NCBI RefSeq assembly: GCF_001544915.2
Contig: NZ_FCOE02000002.1
Location: 472,459-536,458 of the forward strand
Direction: 5' to 3'
From: Caballeronia pedi
Lineage (GTDB): Bacteria; Pseudomonadota; Gammaproteobacteria; Burkholderiales; Burkholderiaceae
Length of the DNA: 64,000 nucleotides
In this document: positions 16,717 through 25,591 of the stretch, piece by piece
Numbering within the stretch: position 1 is the first letter of the stretch
Layout of the letters: every line of letters starts with the position of its first letter
Notes under the pieces: model-generated
Told to the model about the DNA's origin: nothing
Database searches by the model: none
What the model saw: only the letters and a program-made list of their open reading frames with translations
Translations under genes and position numbers: made by a program

Positions 16717-16760
16717 CGAAGGTTTCGATAACCTTCGCCGTGAAAAAAGTATATTCACGG
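16717..16760. promoter_or_regulatory. Two back-to-back inverted repeats in the SDR/AraC divergent promoter
   Basis: CGAAGGTT (16717-16724) pairs perfectly with AACCTTCG (16730-16737) over a 5-nt spacer. Directly abutting it, CCGTGAA (16738-16744) pairs perfectly with TTCACGG (16754-16760) over 9 nt. They lie between divergent start codons and are good operator candidates for the adjacent AraC protein or another dimeric regulator. Confidence 0.5.
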
Positions 16761-16827
16761 CCTCGCATGAAAAATTGGACAAAGCCGGCAGACGACAGGA
16801 CAATTTGTGCATCAGGAGATGCACGGC

Positions 16828-17721
16828 ATGAGGAAAATCCCTAACTACAACCTGTACGGAGAATCGGCGCGTCCACCTTGGTATGACGCGTTCAACTTCG
16901 AATGGATCGTCGAGCGCAGCGCGCCGAACGACTGGCATATCGATGCGCATCGCCACGACGCGCTGCTGCAATTTCTGTACATTCGCGGCGGCGGCGGGGA
17001 AGTGCTGATCGAGAACCGCATGATCGAGATCGTGCCGCCGAGCGTGATCATGCTTCCCGCGCAGACGGTACACGGCTTCAACTTCGCGCCAGATGTGGAT
17101 GGTCTCGTCGTGACCGTCGCGCAAAGATCGATCGAGGCGCTCGCATCGATTGCGGCGCCGGGCCTCATTCCCGTGCTGCAGCGCGCGGGCGTATCTCGCG
17201 TGAACGCGCAGGCCGTGAAGGAAAGCGCGTTCATACCGATTCTCGAATTGCTGGAGAAGGAATTCCGTGCGACGGATCGCGGGCACATGGCGGCGGGCAT
17301 GTCGCTCTTGATTGCACTTTTCGTGCATGTGGCGCGACTGTGCGAAAGCGCGTCGACGCCGAATGTGGCATCGACGGAACGGCGTGCGCAGCAGATCAAG
17401 CGCTTCAGGACACTCGTGGCCGCGCATTTTCGCGAGCATCGTCCTGTCGAGTTCTATGCGCAGAAGCTCGGCATGACCGTCACGCAACTCGGCCGCATTT
17501 GCCGCGAGGAAATATCCAGCTCGCCGCTTGCGATGATCAACGAACATCTCGTGCGCGAGGCGCAACGCGATCTCGTCTATTCCACGCTATCCGTCAAGCA
17601 GATCGCGCATGGACTCGGCTTTACCGATATCGCGTATTTCAGTCGTTATTTCCGCAAGCAGACCGGCGTCACGCCCACGCAATTTCAGTCGGAAGCGCAC
17701 AAGGCGCTGGCCATTCAATAG
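16828..17721 (+). CDS. AraC family transcriptional regulator with N-terminal cupin (PobR/HpaA-like)
   Basis: 297 residues from the ATG at 16828, 9 nt after AGGAG. N-terminal cupin-like effector domain (HRHDALLQFLYIRGGGGEV), C-terminal AraC HTH pair from about 200 (FYAQKLGMTVTQLGRICREE, and SVKQIAHGLGFTDIAYFSRYF). The start IPNYNLYGE is typical of PobR/HpaA-type regulators, which respond to aromatic acids such as hydroxybenzoates. It is divergent from the SDR-led operon and most likely activates it. Confidence 0.9.
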   Translation: MRKIPNYNLYGESARPPWYDAFNFEWIVERSAPNDWHIDAHRHDALLQFLYIRGGGGEVLIENRMIEIVPPSVIMLPAQTVHGFNFAPDVDGLVVTVAQRSIEALASIAAPGLIPVLQRAGVSRVNAQAVKESAFIPILELLEKEFRATDRGHMAAGMSLLIALFVHVARLCESASTPNVASTERRAQQIKRFRTLVAAHFREHRPVEFYAQKLGMTVTQLGRICREEISSSPLAMINEHLVREAQRDLVYSTLSVKQIAHGLGFTDIAYFSRYFRKQTGVTPTQFQSEAHKALAIQ

Positions 17722-17734
17722 CGGCATTCGAGGG

Positions 17735-17751
17735 TTGCCAGAGGCTGGCAA
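17735..17751 (+). terminator. Weak hairpin after the AraC gene
   Basis: TTGCCAG and CTGGCAA pair perfectly over a 3-nt loop, 14 bp after the AraC stop. There is no T tract, so termination is uncertain. Confidence 0.3.
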
Positions 17752-17843
17752 GCGTGCGATGCTTCGCCCTGCCGTGAACCACTCATAACAAACACGGCCC
17801 GAGCGAGACCAGTCCGATTCACTCATCCTTTCATGGAGGGAGC

Positions 17844-19493
17844 ATGATCGCACTGTCATCGCATCGCGCGACGCATGAGGCGTCGCGGCGCTTCACGTTC
17901 AGGGCGCGCGCAATGTTATGCGGCTGGCTCGTCATGAGCGCGGCAGCGAGCGTGGCGTATGCCGACGCGCAAACCGGTTATACGTTGCCGCCACCGCCCA
18001 GCGAGCTATACGGCGATCTGTTCGTCGCCGTGCAGACGCAGGGCATCTATCCCGATCAGAAGACCTTCGTCGATGCGGTGCCGAAGATCGACCCCGCGCA
18101 GATCGTGCAGGCCTACCATCAGCAGATGTCGGTGCCGGGCTTCTCGCTCAAGAACTTCGTGGCGCAATACTTCACGCCGCCGACGGACCAAATCATCACG
18201 CCGCCGCCGAATCAGACGCTGCGCGAACATATCGACTGGCTCTGGCCCGAACTCACGCGTCTGACGACTACCGCCAACGTTCCGCCCAACAGCTCGCTGA
18301 TCCCGATGCCCAAGCAATATGTCGTGCCGGGAGGACGCTTCCGCGAAGGCTACTATTGGGACACCTATTTCACGATGCTCGGTCTTCAGGAAGCGGGCCG
18401 CGAAGATCTCGTCGACGACATGCTCGATAACTTCGCGTATCTGATCGATACGATCGGCCATATTCCCAATGGCAACCGCACGTATTACGTGAGCCGCTCG
18501 CAACCGCCATTCTTCTCCTACATGGTCGAACTTGCCGCGAAGAAAGAAGGCGGGCGCGTCTATCAGAAGTATTTGCCGCAATTGCGCCGTGAATACGGCT
18601 ACTGGATGCAAGGCGCGAACGGATTGCAGCCGGGCGATGCGGTGCGCAACGTCGTGATGCTGCCCGACAAGACCGTTCTCAATCGCTACTGGGACGAACG
18701 CGACACGCCACGCGACGAGTCCTACTCGGAGGACGTGGCCACTGCCAAACAGGTCACGAATCGCCCGGCGAACGATGTGTATCGCGATCTGCGCGCGGCG
18801 GCCGAAAGCGGCTGGGATTTCAGCTCGCGCTGGTTCGGCGACAATATGACGCTCGCGACGATCCGCACCACGTCCATTATTCCCGTCGATCTGAACAGCC
18901 TGATGTTCCACCTCGAAACGACGATTGCCATCGGTTGCGGGGAAGCGCGCGATTTCGGTTGTGTCGGCGAGTTTGTCGGACGCGCGGCGCGGCGAGCGAT
19001 CGGCATCAACAAGTTTCTCTGGAACAAGAACGGCTATTACGGCGATTACGACTGGAAGCTCGGGCAACCGCGCAACAATCCATCGGCGGCGATGCTCTAT
19101 CCGCTCTTTGCGAATGCGGCGTGGCCGGAGCGCGCGCATAAGACTGCGGCGACCGTCGAAGGGATGCTGTTGAAGCCGGGCGGTCTTACGACGACGACCT
19201 ACAACACGACGCAGCAGTGGGACGCGCCGAACGGCTGGGCGCCGTTGCACTGGATAGCCGTGCAGGGCCTGCGGCGCTACGGGCGCAGCGATCTCGCGCA
19301 GCAGATCGGTACGCGTTTTCTCGGCGACGTGAACAATGTCTACAAGACCCAGCAAAAGCTCGTCGAGAAATACGTGGTGGAAGGCGAGGGAACCGGTGGC
19401 GGAGGCGGCGGCGAATATCCGTTGCAGGATGGCTTCGGATGGACGAATGGCGTGACGCTGAAACTGCTCGATCTTTATCCGTCAGCGCAATGA
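17844..19493 (+). CDS. treA: Periplasmic trehalase, GH37
   Basis: 549 residues with a very strong ribosome site (GGAGGGAGC) and an N-terminal signal sequence ending near AYADA, so it should act in the periplasm, splitting trehalose into two glucose units. Both GH37 signatures are present: [20 protein letters not shown] and [14 protein letters not shown] Gly-rich [19 protein letters not shown] segment is at the C-terminus, as in family members. It stands alone, with a 10-bp-stem hairpin just after the stop. It would allow growth on, or recycling of, osmoprotectant trehalose. Confidence 0.96.
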   Translation: MIALSSHRATHEASRRFTFRARAMLCGWLVMSAAASVAYADAQTGYTLPPPPSELYGDLFVAVQTQGIYPDQKTFVDAVPKIDPAQIVQAYHQQMSVPGFSLKNFVAQYFTPPTDQIITPPPNQTLREHIDWLWPELTRLTTTANVPPNSSLIPMPKQYVVPGGRFREGYYWDTYFTMLGLQEAGREDLVDDMLDNFAYLIDTIGHIPNGNRTYYVSRSQPPFFSYMVELAAKKEGGRVYQKYLPQLRREYGYWMQGANGLQPGDAVRNVVMLPDKTVLNRYWDERDTPRDESYSEDVATAKQVTNRPANDVYRDLRAAAESGWDFSSRWFGDNMTLATIRTTSIIPVDLNSLMFHLETTIAIGCGEARDFGCVGEFVGRAARRAIGINKFLWNKNGYYGDYDWKLGQPRNNPSAAMLYPLFANAAWPERAHKTAATVEGMLLKPGGLTTTTYNTTQQWDAPNGWAPLHWIAVQGLRRYGRSDLAQQIGTRFLGDVNNVYKTQQKLVEKYVVEGEGTGGGGGGEYPLQDGFGWTNGVTLKLLDLYPSAQ

Positions 19494-19509
19494 CATATTG
19501 ATATGACCC

Positions 19510-19539
19510 GCATCGCCGCGCCTGTTCATGCGGCGATGC
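19510..19539. terminator. Bidirectional hairpin between treA and the tautomerase gene
   Basis: GCATCGCCGC (19510-19519) pairs perfectly with GCGGCGATGC (19530-19539) over a 10-nt loop, between convergent genes. There is no strong T tract on either side, but position and stem strength favour a terminator. Confidence 0.55.
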
Positions 19540-19556
19540 CGGCGTCCCTATGCGCG

Positions 19557-19793
19557 TCAGCTTTCCTTCGCCTGCTTTTGCCGCCGATACTCGGGCACCG
19601 GCACGCCGCCCACGCCCCAGTTTTCGAGTTCGACTTCCTGAATCACGACGAAAGTGCTGTCGAGCGGTTTGTTCAACACGTCGAGCAATAGCTGGCTCAC
19701 GCCCTTGATGAGTTGCTCTTTTTCATCGGTGGTGACGGCGCTCGTGCCGGGCTTGTTGCCTTCGCGTGTCACTTGAATCGTAACGATCGGCAT
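19557..19793 (-). CDS. Tautomerase family protein (4-oxalocrotonate tautomerase-like)
   Basis: 78 residues from the ATG at 19793, chosen because it puts the catalytic proline right after Met (MPIVTIQVTREG). The length and the C-terminal WGVGGVPVPEYR fit the small tautomerases that act as oligomers in the cytoplasm on keto-enol substrates. It is followed on the same strand by nothing related; upstream is an SDR gene 69 bp away. The substrate is unknown. Confidence 0.88.
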   Translation of the reverse strand: MPIVTIQVTREGNKPGTSAVTTDEKEQLIKGVSQLLLDVLNKPLDSTFVVIQEVELENWGVGGVPVPEYRRQKQAKES

Positions 19794-19862
19794 GGTGATC
19801 TCCTGGATTGAATAACAGCGATGCACCCGCGAAGGGCGCATTCGCAACCGGGAGGCATTCTA

Positions 19863-20573
19863 TCAATGTCCCGCGCTTTGACCGCCATCGACGTGCAGAA
19901 TCTCGCCCGTCACGAACGGCGCATTGTCGAGATACAGCACGGCGTTAGCGATGTCGCTCATTTCGCCCATGCGTCCCATCGGATGCAGCGCGCCGAGCGC
20001 ATCGTGGGTTTCGGCTGCATGCATCGGCGACTTGATGATGCCGGGCGACACCGCATTCGCGCGAATGCCGGACTTCGCGTATTCGATCGCAAGCGATTTC
20101 GTCGCGGCATTCAGGCCACCCTTCGTCAACGATGCCAGAACCGAAGGCACGCCGCTGACCGCATGATCGACCAACGTCGTCGTGATATTGACGATGTGCC
20201 CGCTCTGGTTCTTCTCCATCTGCTCGATCGCGAGTTGCGTGATATGGAAGAACCCGTTCACGTTCACGTTCAGGACCGCCGCATAGTCTTCCTGCGTATA
20301 TTGCGTGAAAGGCTTGGCGATGAAAATGCCCGCGTTGTTGACGAGCGTATCGATGCGGCCGAAGCGCGCGATAGCCGCCTCGACGACACGCTGCGCAGTG
20401 GCGCGATCGCCGATATCGCCCGCGACGGCGACGACATTCGGATCGTCCGCCTGCTGAATCGAACGGGCGGTGGCGACGACGCCATAACCTTGCGCGCGAA
20501 ATGCCTTGACGATTTCAGCGCCGATGCCTTGCGATGCGCCGGTAACGATAGCGACTTTTTGTGCGTTGCTCAT
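19863..20573 (-). CDS. Atypical SDR family protein lacking the catalytic tyrosine
   Basis: 236 residues. The Rossmann motif TGASQGIG, NNAG and the NGFFHITQ helix are normal, and the end VTGEILHVDGG is typical. At the active site, however, the usual Y-x-x-x-K is replaced: the sequence around residue 150 reads VLASLTKGGLN, so the lysine is present but the position four before it is Ala. The serine strand reads NITTT. The protein may be non-catalytic, or belong to a divergent subgroup with another mechanism. It is divergent from the haloacid dehalogenase gene. Confidence 0.85.
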   Translation of the reverse strand: MSNAQKVAIVTGASQGIGAEIVKAFRAQGYGVVATARSIQQADDPNVVAVAGDIGDRATAQRVVEAAIARFGRIDTLVNNAGIFIAKPFTQYTQEDYAAVLNVNVNGFFHITQLAIEQMEKNQSGHIVNITTTLVDHAVSGVPSVLASLTKGGLNAATKSLAIEYAKSGIRANAVSPGIIKSPMHAAETHDALGALHPMGRMGEMSDIANAVLYLDNAPFVTGEILHVDGGQSAGH

Positions 20574-20609
20574 GATGAACCTCGATAGATGATGTTGGGC
20601 TTGTTGCGG

Positions 20610-20629
20610 ATCGGACCGCTTGCTCCGAT
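20610..20629. promoter_or_regulatory. Inverted repeat in the SDR / dehalogenase divergent promoter region
   Basis: ATCGGA (20610-20615) and TCCGAT (20624-20629) are perfectly complementary over an 8-nt spacer in the 170-bp gap between the two divergent genes. It could be an operator. No dedicated regulator is adjacent. Confidence 0.3.
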
Positions 20630-20743
20630 GAAGCGTAATTTAGGCGTTTCGAGATTCGTTGCGTACACATGCGATGGACAATCAGTTTTGCGCGCAAGGA
20701 ACAAGTCTTCGATCAGACGAATTATCCAAAAGGGGAAATCGAC

Positions 20744-21466
20744 GTGAGCTTGCACAACGTAAAGGCGTTCGTATTCGACGTGTTCGGCACGGTGGTGGAC
20801 TGGCGCGGCGGCGTCGCGCGCGAGGCCGCGCCGTTTCTGAAGCGCTTCGGCGCGGCGGGCGCGCAGCCGGAAGCGTTCGCCGATGCTTGGCGCGGCCGCT
20901 ATGTGCCGGCGATGCGCACGATCATCAGCGGCGAGCGATCATTCGTGCGACTCGATGTATTGCATCGCGAGAATCTGATCGATGCATTGCCGGAGTTCGG
21001 CATCGACCCGAATGAGGTTCCGCCGGAAGCGCTCGACGAATTGAATCTCGCGTGGCATCGTCTCGATCCCTGGCCGGATTCGATACCGGGCCTGCAAAGG
21101 CTGAAGGCACGCCATATCATCGCGCCGCTTTCGAACGGCAATATCAGGCTGATGGTGGATATGGCGAAGCGCGCCGGCTTGCCCTGGGATGCGATTCTCG
21201 GCGCGGAGATCGCGCAGATCTACAAGCCCGATCCGCAGGCATATCTGCGCACGGCTGACGTGCTGATGCTCAGCCCGGAAGAAGTGTGTTTAGTCGCCGC
21301 GCATAACGACGATCTCGCCGCGGCGCGAAAGTGCGGCTTGCGCACCGCGTTCGTCGCGCGTCCGAATGAGCGTGGTCCTGCTCAGACGGTCGATCTGAAA
21401 GCCGCGAGTGACTGGGACGTCATCGCGCTCGACATGATCGAACTGGCCGATGCAGTGGGCGTGTGA
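20744..21466 (+). CDS. Haloacid dehalogenase, type II (L-2-haloacid dehalogenase-like)
   Basis: 240 residues from the GTG at 20744, which has AGGGGA about 7 nt upstream; the frame is open to an ATG at 20669 but the extra 25 residues do not match the family. HAD motifs: FDVFGTVVDW with nucleophilic Asp, the SNGN strand and KPDPQAY. The enzyme hydrolyses 2-haloalkanoic acids to hydroxy acids, or related phosphates. It is a single-gene unit with the DUF1330 gene convergent. Confidence 0.9.
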   Translation: MSLHNVKAFVFDVFGTVVDWRGGVAREAAPFLKRFGAAGAQPEAFADAWRGRYVPAMRTIISGERSFVRLDVLHRENLIDALPEFGIDPNEVPPEALDELNLAWHRLDPWPDSIPGLQRLKARHIIAPLSNGNIRLMVDMAKRAGLPWDAILGAEIAQIYKPDPQAYLRTADVLMLSPEEVCLVAAHNDDLAAARKCGLRTAFVARPNERGPAQTVDLKAASDWDVIALDMIELADAVGV

Positions 21467-21496
21467 ACGCCGCGAAACATCGGCCGAATTGAAACC

Positions 21497-21790
21497 TCAG
21501 GCAACGCCTTCGACGATGCGGAAATCGCGCACGACCGCATCGCCCAGCACTTCGAGCGCGTGCTGATAGGTCGCGCTGTTATAGGCGGCGACGGCTGCAT
21601 CGAGCGAATCGAATTCGATGACCACCGTGCGCTCGATGACGCCTTCACCTTGCGTCATCGATGCGACACCGCGAACGAGGGGCCGGCCGCCGCCTTCGGC
21701 GATGGCCTGCGTTGCGATCTTCGCGTATTCCGCTGTCTGCTCGGGCTTCAAGATCTGCTTGTACACGCTGACCCAATATCCTTTTGCCAT
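21497..21790 (-). CDS. DUF1330 domain protein
   Basis: 97 residues from the ATG at 21790, about 9 nt after GGAG. The sequence AKGYWVSVYKQILKPEQTAEY ... VVIEFDSLDAAVAAYNSATYQHAL is characteristic of DUF1330, a dimeric ferredoxin-like fold. No reaction is known for the family. Neighbours give no clear pathway. Confidence 0.85.
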   Translation of the reverse strand: MAKGYWVSVYKQILKPEQTAEYAKIATQAIAEGGGRPLVRGVASMTQGEGVIERTVVIEFDSLDAAVAAYNSATYQHALEVLGDAVVRDFRIVEGVA

Positions 21791-22051
21791 CTTCTGTTTC
21801 TCCAGTGTTTGACGGGCGCCTTGCGCCATGAGGCGAACGCAATGCGCATCTGCGTTCAGTCCGGCGGCCAGCATAGCAAATTCTCGAACGCCAGGACCGG
21901 CGCGGCTCGCGCGGCGATTGCGCGCGTTTCGAAGAAGAGTGCTTTCTTGCGCTAGGGGTTAACCCGCGAACATCAGCGACATAGACTGCACTCACTGCTT
22001 CGAACGGCTCAGTGTTCGTCGCCAGGCACCTCATAACACTGGAGTTTCATC

Positions 22052-22351
22052 ATGAAGTCGATCATCCGTGCAGTAGTCGTCGCCACCGCTCTCGTCATTC
22101 CCGTTGCTTCGTTCGCGCAAAGCCAGATCACGCGCGCTCAGGTGCGTGCGGAACTCGCCGCATTGCAGAGCGTCGGTTATCACGTAGGCGATGGTGATCA
22201 GGCGCATTATCCCGAAGCGATTCAGGCAGCCGAAGCGAAGCTCGCCGCGCGCGATGGCGCAACCGCTTATGGCGGCAGCGCCAATGGAACGTCGCAAGCG
22301 GGCGGTGCGCGCGTGTCGCCATCCGACTGGAACGCGATGTACTCGCGCTAA
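22052..22351 (+). CDS. DUF4148 domain exported small protein
   Basis: 99 residues with GGAG 8 nt upstream of the ATG and a signal peptide ending near SFAQS. The mature part TRAQVRAELAALQSVGYHVG ... YPEAIQAAEAKLAAR is the DUF4148 signature, a family abundant in Burkholderiaceae and with no established function. A second, shorter paralogue lies at 57327-57587. It is convergent with the isocitrate-lyase-family gene. Confidence 0.88.
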   Translation: MKSIIRAVVVATALVIPVASFAQSQITRAQVRAELAALQSVGYHVGDGDQAHYPEAIQAAEAKLAARDGATAYGGSANGTSQAGGARVSPSDWNAMYSR

Positions 22352-22357
22352 GCCTGT

Positions 22358-23239
22358 CTAATCCGCCGCGTACTTGCGGTCGAGTTCATCGAAGAGCGGC
22401 TTGTTCACGAGCCGTTGACGCTCGGCGAAGGGCGCGACGACAGAAGGGTCTTCATCGAGCCGTCCTTGCGATTTCAGCGCACCGAGCGCCGTCTGCATGC
22501 CGCGCACGGCGCTTTGCAACGCGGCATTCGCATAGAGCACGAGGCTGAAACCGAGGCGTTCGAGATCGGCCCGATCGGTCACCGGCGTCTTGCCGCCGAT
22601 CACGATGTTGATGAGCTGTGGCGCATCGAGCAGCTTCGGCAGCGATGCGATCTGCTCGGGCGTTTCGATTGCCTCGACAAAGAGAATGTCCGCGCCCGCT
22701 TCGACGAAGGCACGCGCACGTTCGATCGCCGCATCGAAACCTTCCACCGCGCATGCATCGGTGCGCGCGATGATCTGAAAGTTCTCGTCCTCGCGCGCAT
22801 CCACCGCCGCGCGGATCTTGCCGACCATTTCATTGGTCGAGACCACGGCCTTGCCCGCGAAATGGCCGCATTTCTTCGGCATCACCTGATCTTCCAGTTG
22901 AATCGCATCGGCGCCGGCGCGCTCCAGCGTGCGTACCGTATGACGCACGTTGAGCGCATTGCCGAAGCCCGTGTCCGCATCGACGACGAGCGGCAGGTCC
23001 ACTGCATCCCGAATGCGCGACGTATGCTCCGCCACTTCTGCGAGGCCGATGAAACCGAGGTCCGGCATGCCGAGCGACATGTTCGTCACGCCCGCGCCGG
23101 TGATGTAGAGCGCTTCGAAACCGAGATCGGCGGCGACACGCGCGCTCATCGCGTTGAATGCGCCGGGCAGCAGCAGACCGCGCCGTGCGTTGACCCGTTC
23201 GCGAAACGCGGCGCGGCGGCGGGAAGAAGAAGTGGTCAT
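22358..23239 (-). CDS. Isocitrate lyase / PEP mutase family protein
   Basis: 293 residues from the ATG at 23239. The TIM-barrel family motifs are present: LPGAFNAMSARVAADLGFEA, the metal-binding DADTGFGN, LEDQ, and the catalytic-Cys loop PKKCGH. Relatives cleave methylisocitrate or dimethylmalate, or decarboxylate oxaloacetate. It is the third gene of a leftward operon (MFS, amidohydrolase, this gene) so probably performs a late lyase step releasing pyruvate or a related C3 unit. The exact substrate cannot be read from sequence. Confidence 0.9.
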   Translation of the reverse strand: MTTSSSRRRAAFRERVNARRGLLLPGAFNAMSARVAADLGFEALYITGAGVTNMSLGMPDLGFIGLAEVAEHTSRIRDAVDLPLVVDADTGFGNALNVRHTVRTLERAGADAIQLEDQVMPKKCGHFAGKAVVSTNEMVGKIRAAVDAREDENFQIIARTDACAVEGFDAAIERARAFVEAGADILFVEAIETPEQIASLPKLLDAPQLINIVIGGKTPVTDRADLERLGFSLVLYANAALQSAVRGMQTALGALKSQGRLDEDPSVVAPFAERQRLVNKPLFDELDRKYAAD

Positions 23240-23324
23240 GGCTTCGGTTCCGGAAAGAGAGTTCGGGTTCGGCGTCAGCGTCTGCAATGCTAACGCGCGC
23301 CGCGCTTCGGCGCTCGCACAGCCA

Positions 23325-24194
23325 TCAGGCGAAGCGAAACAGCGCGCGCGCCGCATCGCGCAACACGATGGTACGCAGCGATGCGTCCGGAATCCAGCGT
23401 CCGAGCGCATCGCGCGACGCGCCGTAGTCGATCAGCTCGCGATGCTGCGTATGCGGCCAGTCGCTGCCCCATACGAGCCGCGACGCGCCGAATGAATCGA
23501 GCAATGCGGCTGTGAGCGTTTGCCCCAGCGCCGTGCCGCTTTCGTCGCACACGCTGCGATAAGCCGCCGACAGTTTGACCCATACGCGCCCGCTCTTTGC
23601 CGTCGTCAGAAGATAGCGAAAGCCGGGATCGTTCGCGCCGAAAGCAGGATCGGGCCGGCCGAAATGATCGATCACGATCGTGCAGCCTTGTTCGAGCAGC
23701 GGCGTGATGAGCATCGGCAAATCCACCGCATCGCGATGAATCTCGACGTGCCAGCCGAGCGCGTTGATTCGCGTGAAGAGCGTGCGCCAATGCGCGTCAC
23801 GCAGATCGGGCAATGCGAGACCGATGAGATTCAGCCGCATCCCGACGACACCGTGCGCGGCGAGATGCTGCAATTCGGCGTCGCTGATCGATGGGTCGAT
23901 GACGGCCACGCCGCGAAAGCGTTGCGGATAGCGTTGCAGTACATCGACGAAAAACGAGTTGTCGGTACCGAGAAAGCTGGGCTGCACCAATACCGCATGC
24001 GTGACGCCGTTCGCGCGCAGGTGTTCCGCATAGGCATCGAGCGTTGCGTCGTAGTCGGGCGCGTGACGGCGATGCGGCGCGAGCGGCAGGCCGCGCACGA
24101 AAACATGCGCGTGACTATCGATTGCTTCGATCGCGGCGGGGGCCGATTCCAGCCATTGCTCGTCGGCGAGCGTGGAATGAAGTGAATGTGTCAT
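23325..24194 (-). CDS. Amidohydrolase family protein (PDC-lactonase-like TIM barrel)
   Basis: 289 residues from the ATG at 24194. Metal-binding HAH (IDSHAHVF) near residue 27, a strand with EIHRDAVDLP, DHFGRP and the C-terminal GSDWPHTQHR, as in the 2-pyrone-4,6-dicarboxylate lactonase-like amidohydrolases. Expected activity is hydrolysis of a lactone or cyclic ester. It starts only 7 bp after the MFS gene stop and is followed by the isocitrate-lyase-family gene, so the three form an operon for uptake and breakdown of one carbon source. Confidence 0.9.
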   Translation of the reverse strand: MTHSLHSTLADEQWLESAPAAIEAIDSHAHVFVRGLPLAPHRRHAPDYDATLDAYAEHLRANGVTHAVLVQPSFLGTDNSFFVDVLQRYPQRFRGVAVIDPSISDAELQHLAAHGVVGMRLNLIGLALPDLRDAHWRTLFTRINALGWHVEIHRDAVDLPMLITPLLEQGCTIVIDHFGRPDPAFGANDPGFRYLLTTAKSGRVWVKLSAAYRSVCDESGTALGQTLTAALLDSFGASRLVWGSDWPHTQHRELIDYGASRDALGRWIPDASLRTIVLRDAARALFRFA

Positions 24195-24201
24195 GGATGC
24201 T

Positions 24202-25461
24202 TCAGGACGAGGCTTGAGCGGGCACCGTTGCAATCCGGCGGCCTCGGGTTTCAGGCAGCAGCAGCGCTGCGATGACGACGAGTCCATACGCGATACCCGC
24301 ATCGATGCCGAGCGCCTGTCCGAGCGGCATCGAATTGCCCATGTGCCCGACGAGCACCGGAAACACCGCCGACACGACACGCCCGAAGTTGTAGCAAAAG
24401 CCGACGCCCGTACCGCGCACGCCTTGCGGATAGAGTTCGTTGAAAAGCGCGCCGAGCGTCGCGGGAATGCCGGCCGAAAAGAGGCCGAGCGGGAAACTCA
24501 GAACGAGCATCGCGAGATCGCCGATCGGCAGGAAGACATAAATATTGACCGTGACCGCGCAGCAGATCGCAAAGAGGATCACGTTCTTGCGGCGGCCGAT
24601 CTTGTCCTGCAACCATGCGCTGACAAAGCATCCGACGATGAACGCGGTGATCACCACGGCCAGATAACCGCCCGTGCCGAGCACCGACAAGTGGCGCTCC
24701 GTTTTGAGGTACGTGGGCAGCCACGTCGTGATCGCGTGATAACCGCCATGCGCGCCGAGTCCGATCAGCCCGCCGACGATCGTCGTGCGCAGCACCGAAG
24801 GATGAAAGATGCCGGCGAGGATCGCGAATGCGCCTTGCCGTTGCGCCTGATCCTGCTCGCCGGACTTCGCTTCACGCGGCGGCTCTTCGATATTGCGGCG
24901 CATATAGACGACGAGCAGCGCGGGAATCAGACCGATCGCAAACAACACGCGCCAGGCCCAGTCCGGTGAAACCCACGAGTACACGATCATGTAGAGCAGC
25001 ACCGCGCCGGCCCAGCCGAAGCCCCATGCGCTCTGCACGATACCCATGGCCTTGCCGCGATGTTTCGCGCGAATGGTCTCGCTGAGCAACACGGCGCCCG
25101 CGGTCCATTCACCGCCGAAGCCGAGTCCCTGCAGCGCTTTGAGCACGAGCAACTGTTCGAAATTCTGCGCAAAGGCGCTGAGAAACGTGAAAAGCGAGAA
25201 CCAGAGCACGGTCACTTGGAGCGCCTTCACGCGCCCGATGCGATCGGACAGCACGCCCGCAAAGAGCCCGCCCAGCGCGCCCGCGACGAGCGTCGCGCCG
25301 CCGATCAACCCTGCTTGTCCCTTGCCGATGCCCCATGTCGCGATGAGCGTCGGAATCACGAGGCTGAATAACTGCGTGTCGACGCCATCGAGCGCCCAGC
25401 CTGCGAAGCAACCCCATAGCGTGCGTTTTTCCGCCGTGGAAACTTCACGGTACCAATTCAT
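24202..25461 (-). CDS. MFS transporter
   Basis: 419 residues with about 12 membrane segments. MFS motif A is GVLSDRIGRVKALQVTV and GLGFGGEWTAGAVLLSE is the segment-4/5 region seen in AAHS/SHS-type acid carriers. It is the first gene of the MFS / amidohydrolase / isocitrate-lyase-family operon and is divergent from the LysR gene, with three copies of a GATATG hexamer in the 130-bp gap. It probably imports the carboxylate that the operon degrades. Confidence 0.92.
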   Translation of the reverse strand: MNWYREVSTAEKRTLWGCFAGWALDGVDTQLFSLVIPTLIATWGIGKGQAGLIGGATLVAGALGGLFAGVLSDRIGRVKALQVTVLWFSLFTFLSAFAQNFEQLLVLKALQGLGFGGEWTAGAVLLSETIRAKHRGKAMGIVQSAWGFGWAGAVLLYMIVYSWVSPDWAWRVLFAIGLIPALLVVYMRRNIEEPPREAKSGEQDQAQRQGAFAILAGIFHPSVLRTTIVGGLIGLGAHGGYHAITTWLPTYLKTERHLSVLGTGGYLAVVITAFIVGCFVSAWLQDKIGRRKNVILFAICCAVTVNIYVFLPIGDLAMLVLSFPLGLFSAGIPATLGALFNELYPQGVRGTGVGFCYNFGRVVSAVFPVLVGHMGNSMPLGQALGIDAGIAYGLVVIAALLLPETRGRRIATVPAQASS

Positions 25462-25551
25462 TTTTGCGTCTCCTGTGCGGGCTATGAGCCAGCGCTTGTT
25501 GTGTCATGTGTCACTGCATTCTAGAAATGAATAGCCGCCTCGCATACTATG

Positions 25552-25583
25552 GATATGTTCATCTTTCATATCGTTTTGATATG
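25552..25583. promoter_or_regulatory. LysR-type operator: three alternating GATATG/CATATC hexamers
   Basis: GATATG at 25552-25557, CATATC at 25567-25572 and GATATG at 25578-25583. The first two form a perfect dyad with 9-bp spacing, and the last two a perfect dyad with 5-bp spacing. This is the expected recognition plus activation site layout. It lies 8 bp upstream of the LysR start and 91 bp upstream of the divergent MFS gene. Confidence 0.65.
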
Positions 25584-25591
25584 CTCGGAAT

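Noticed and set aside
21956..21965. GGGTTAACCC palindrome upstream of the DUF4148 gene
   Set aside because: Only 10 bp, may be chance, no regulator nearby.
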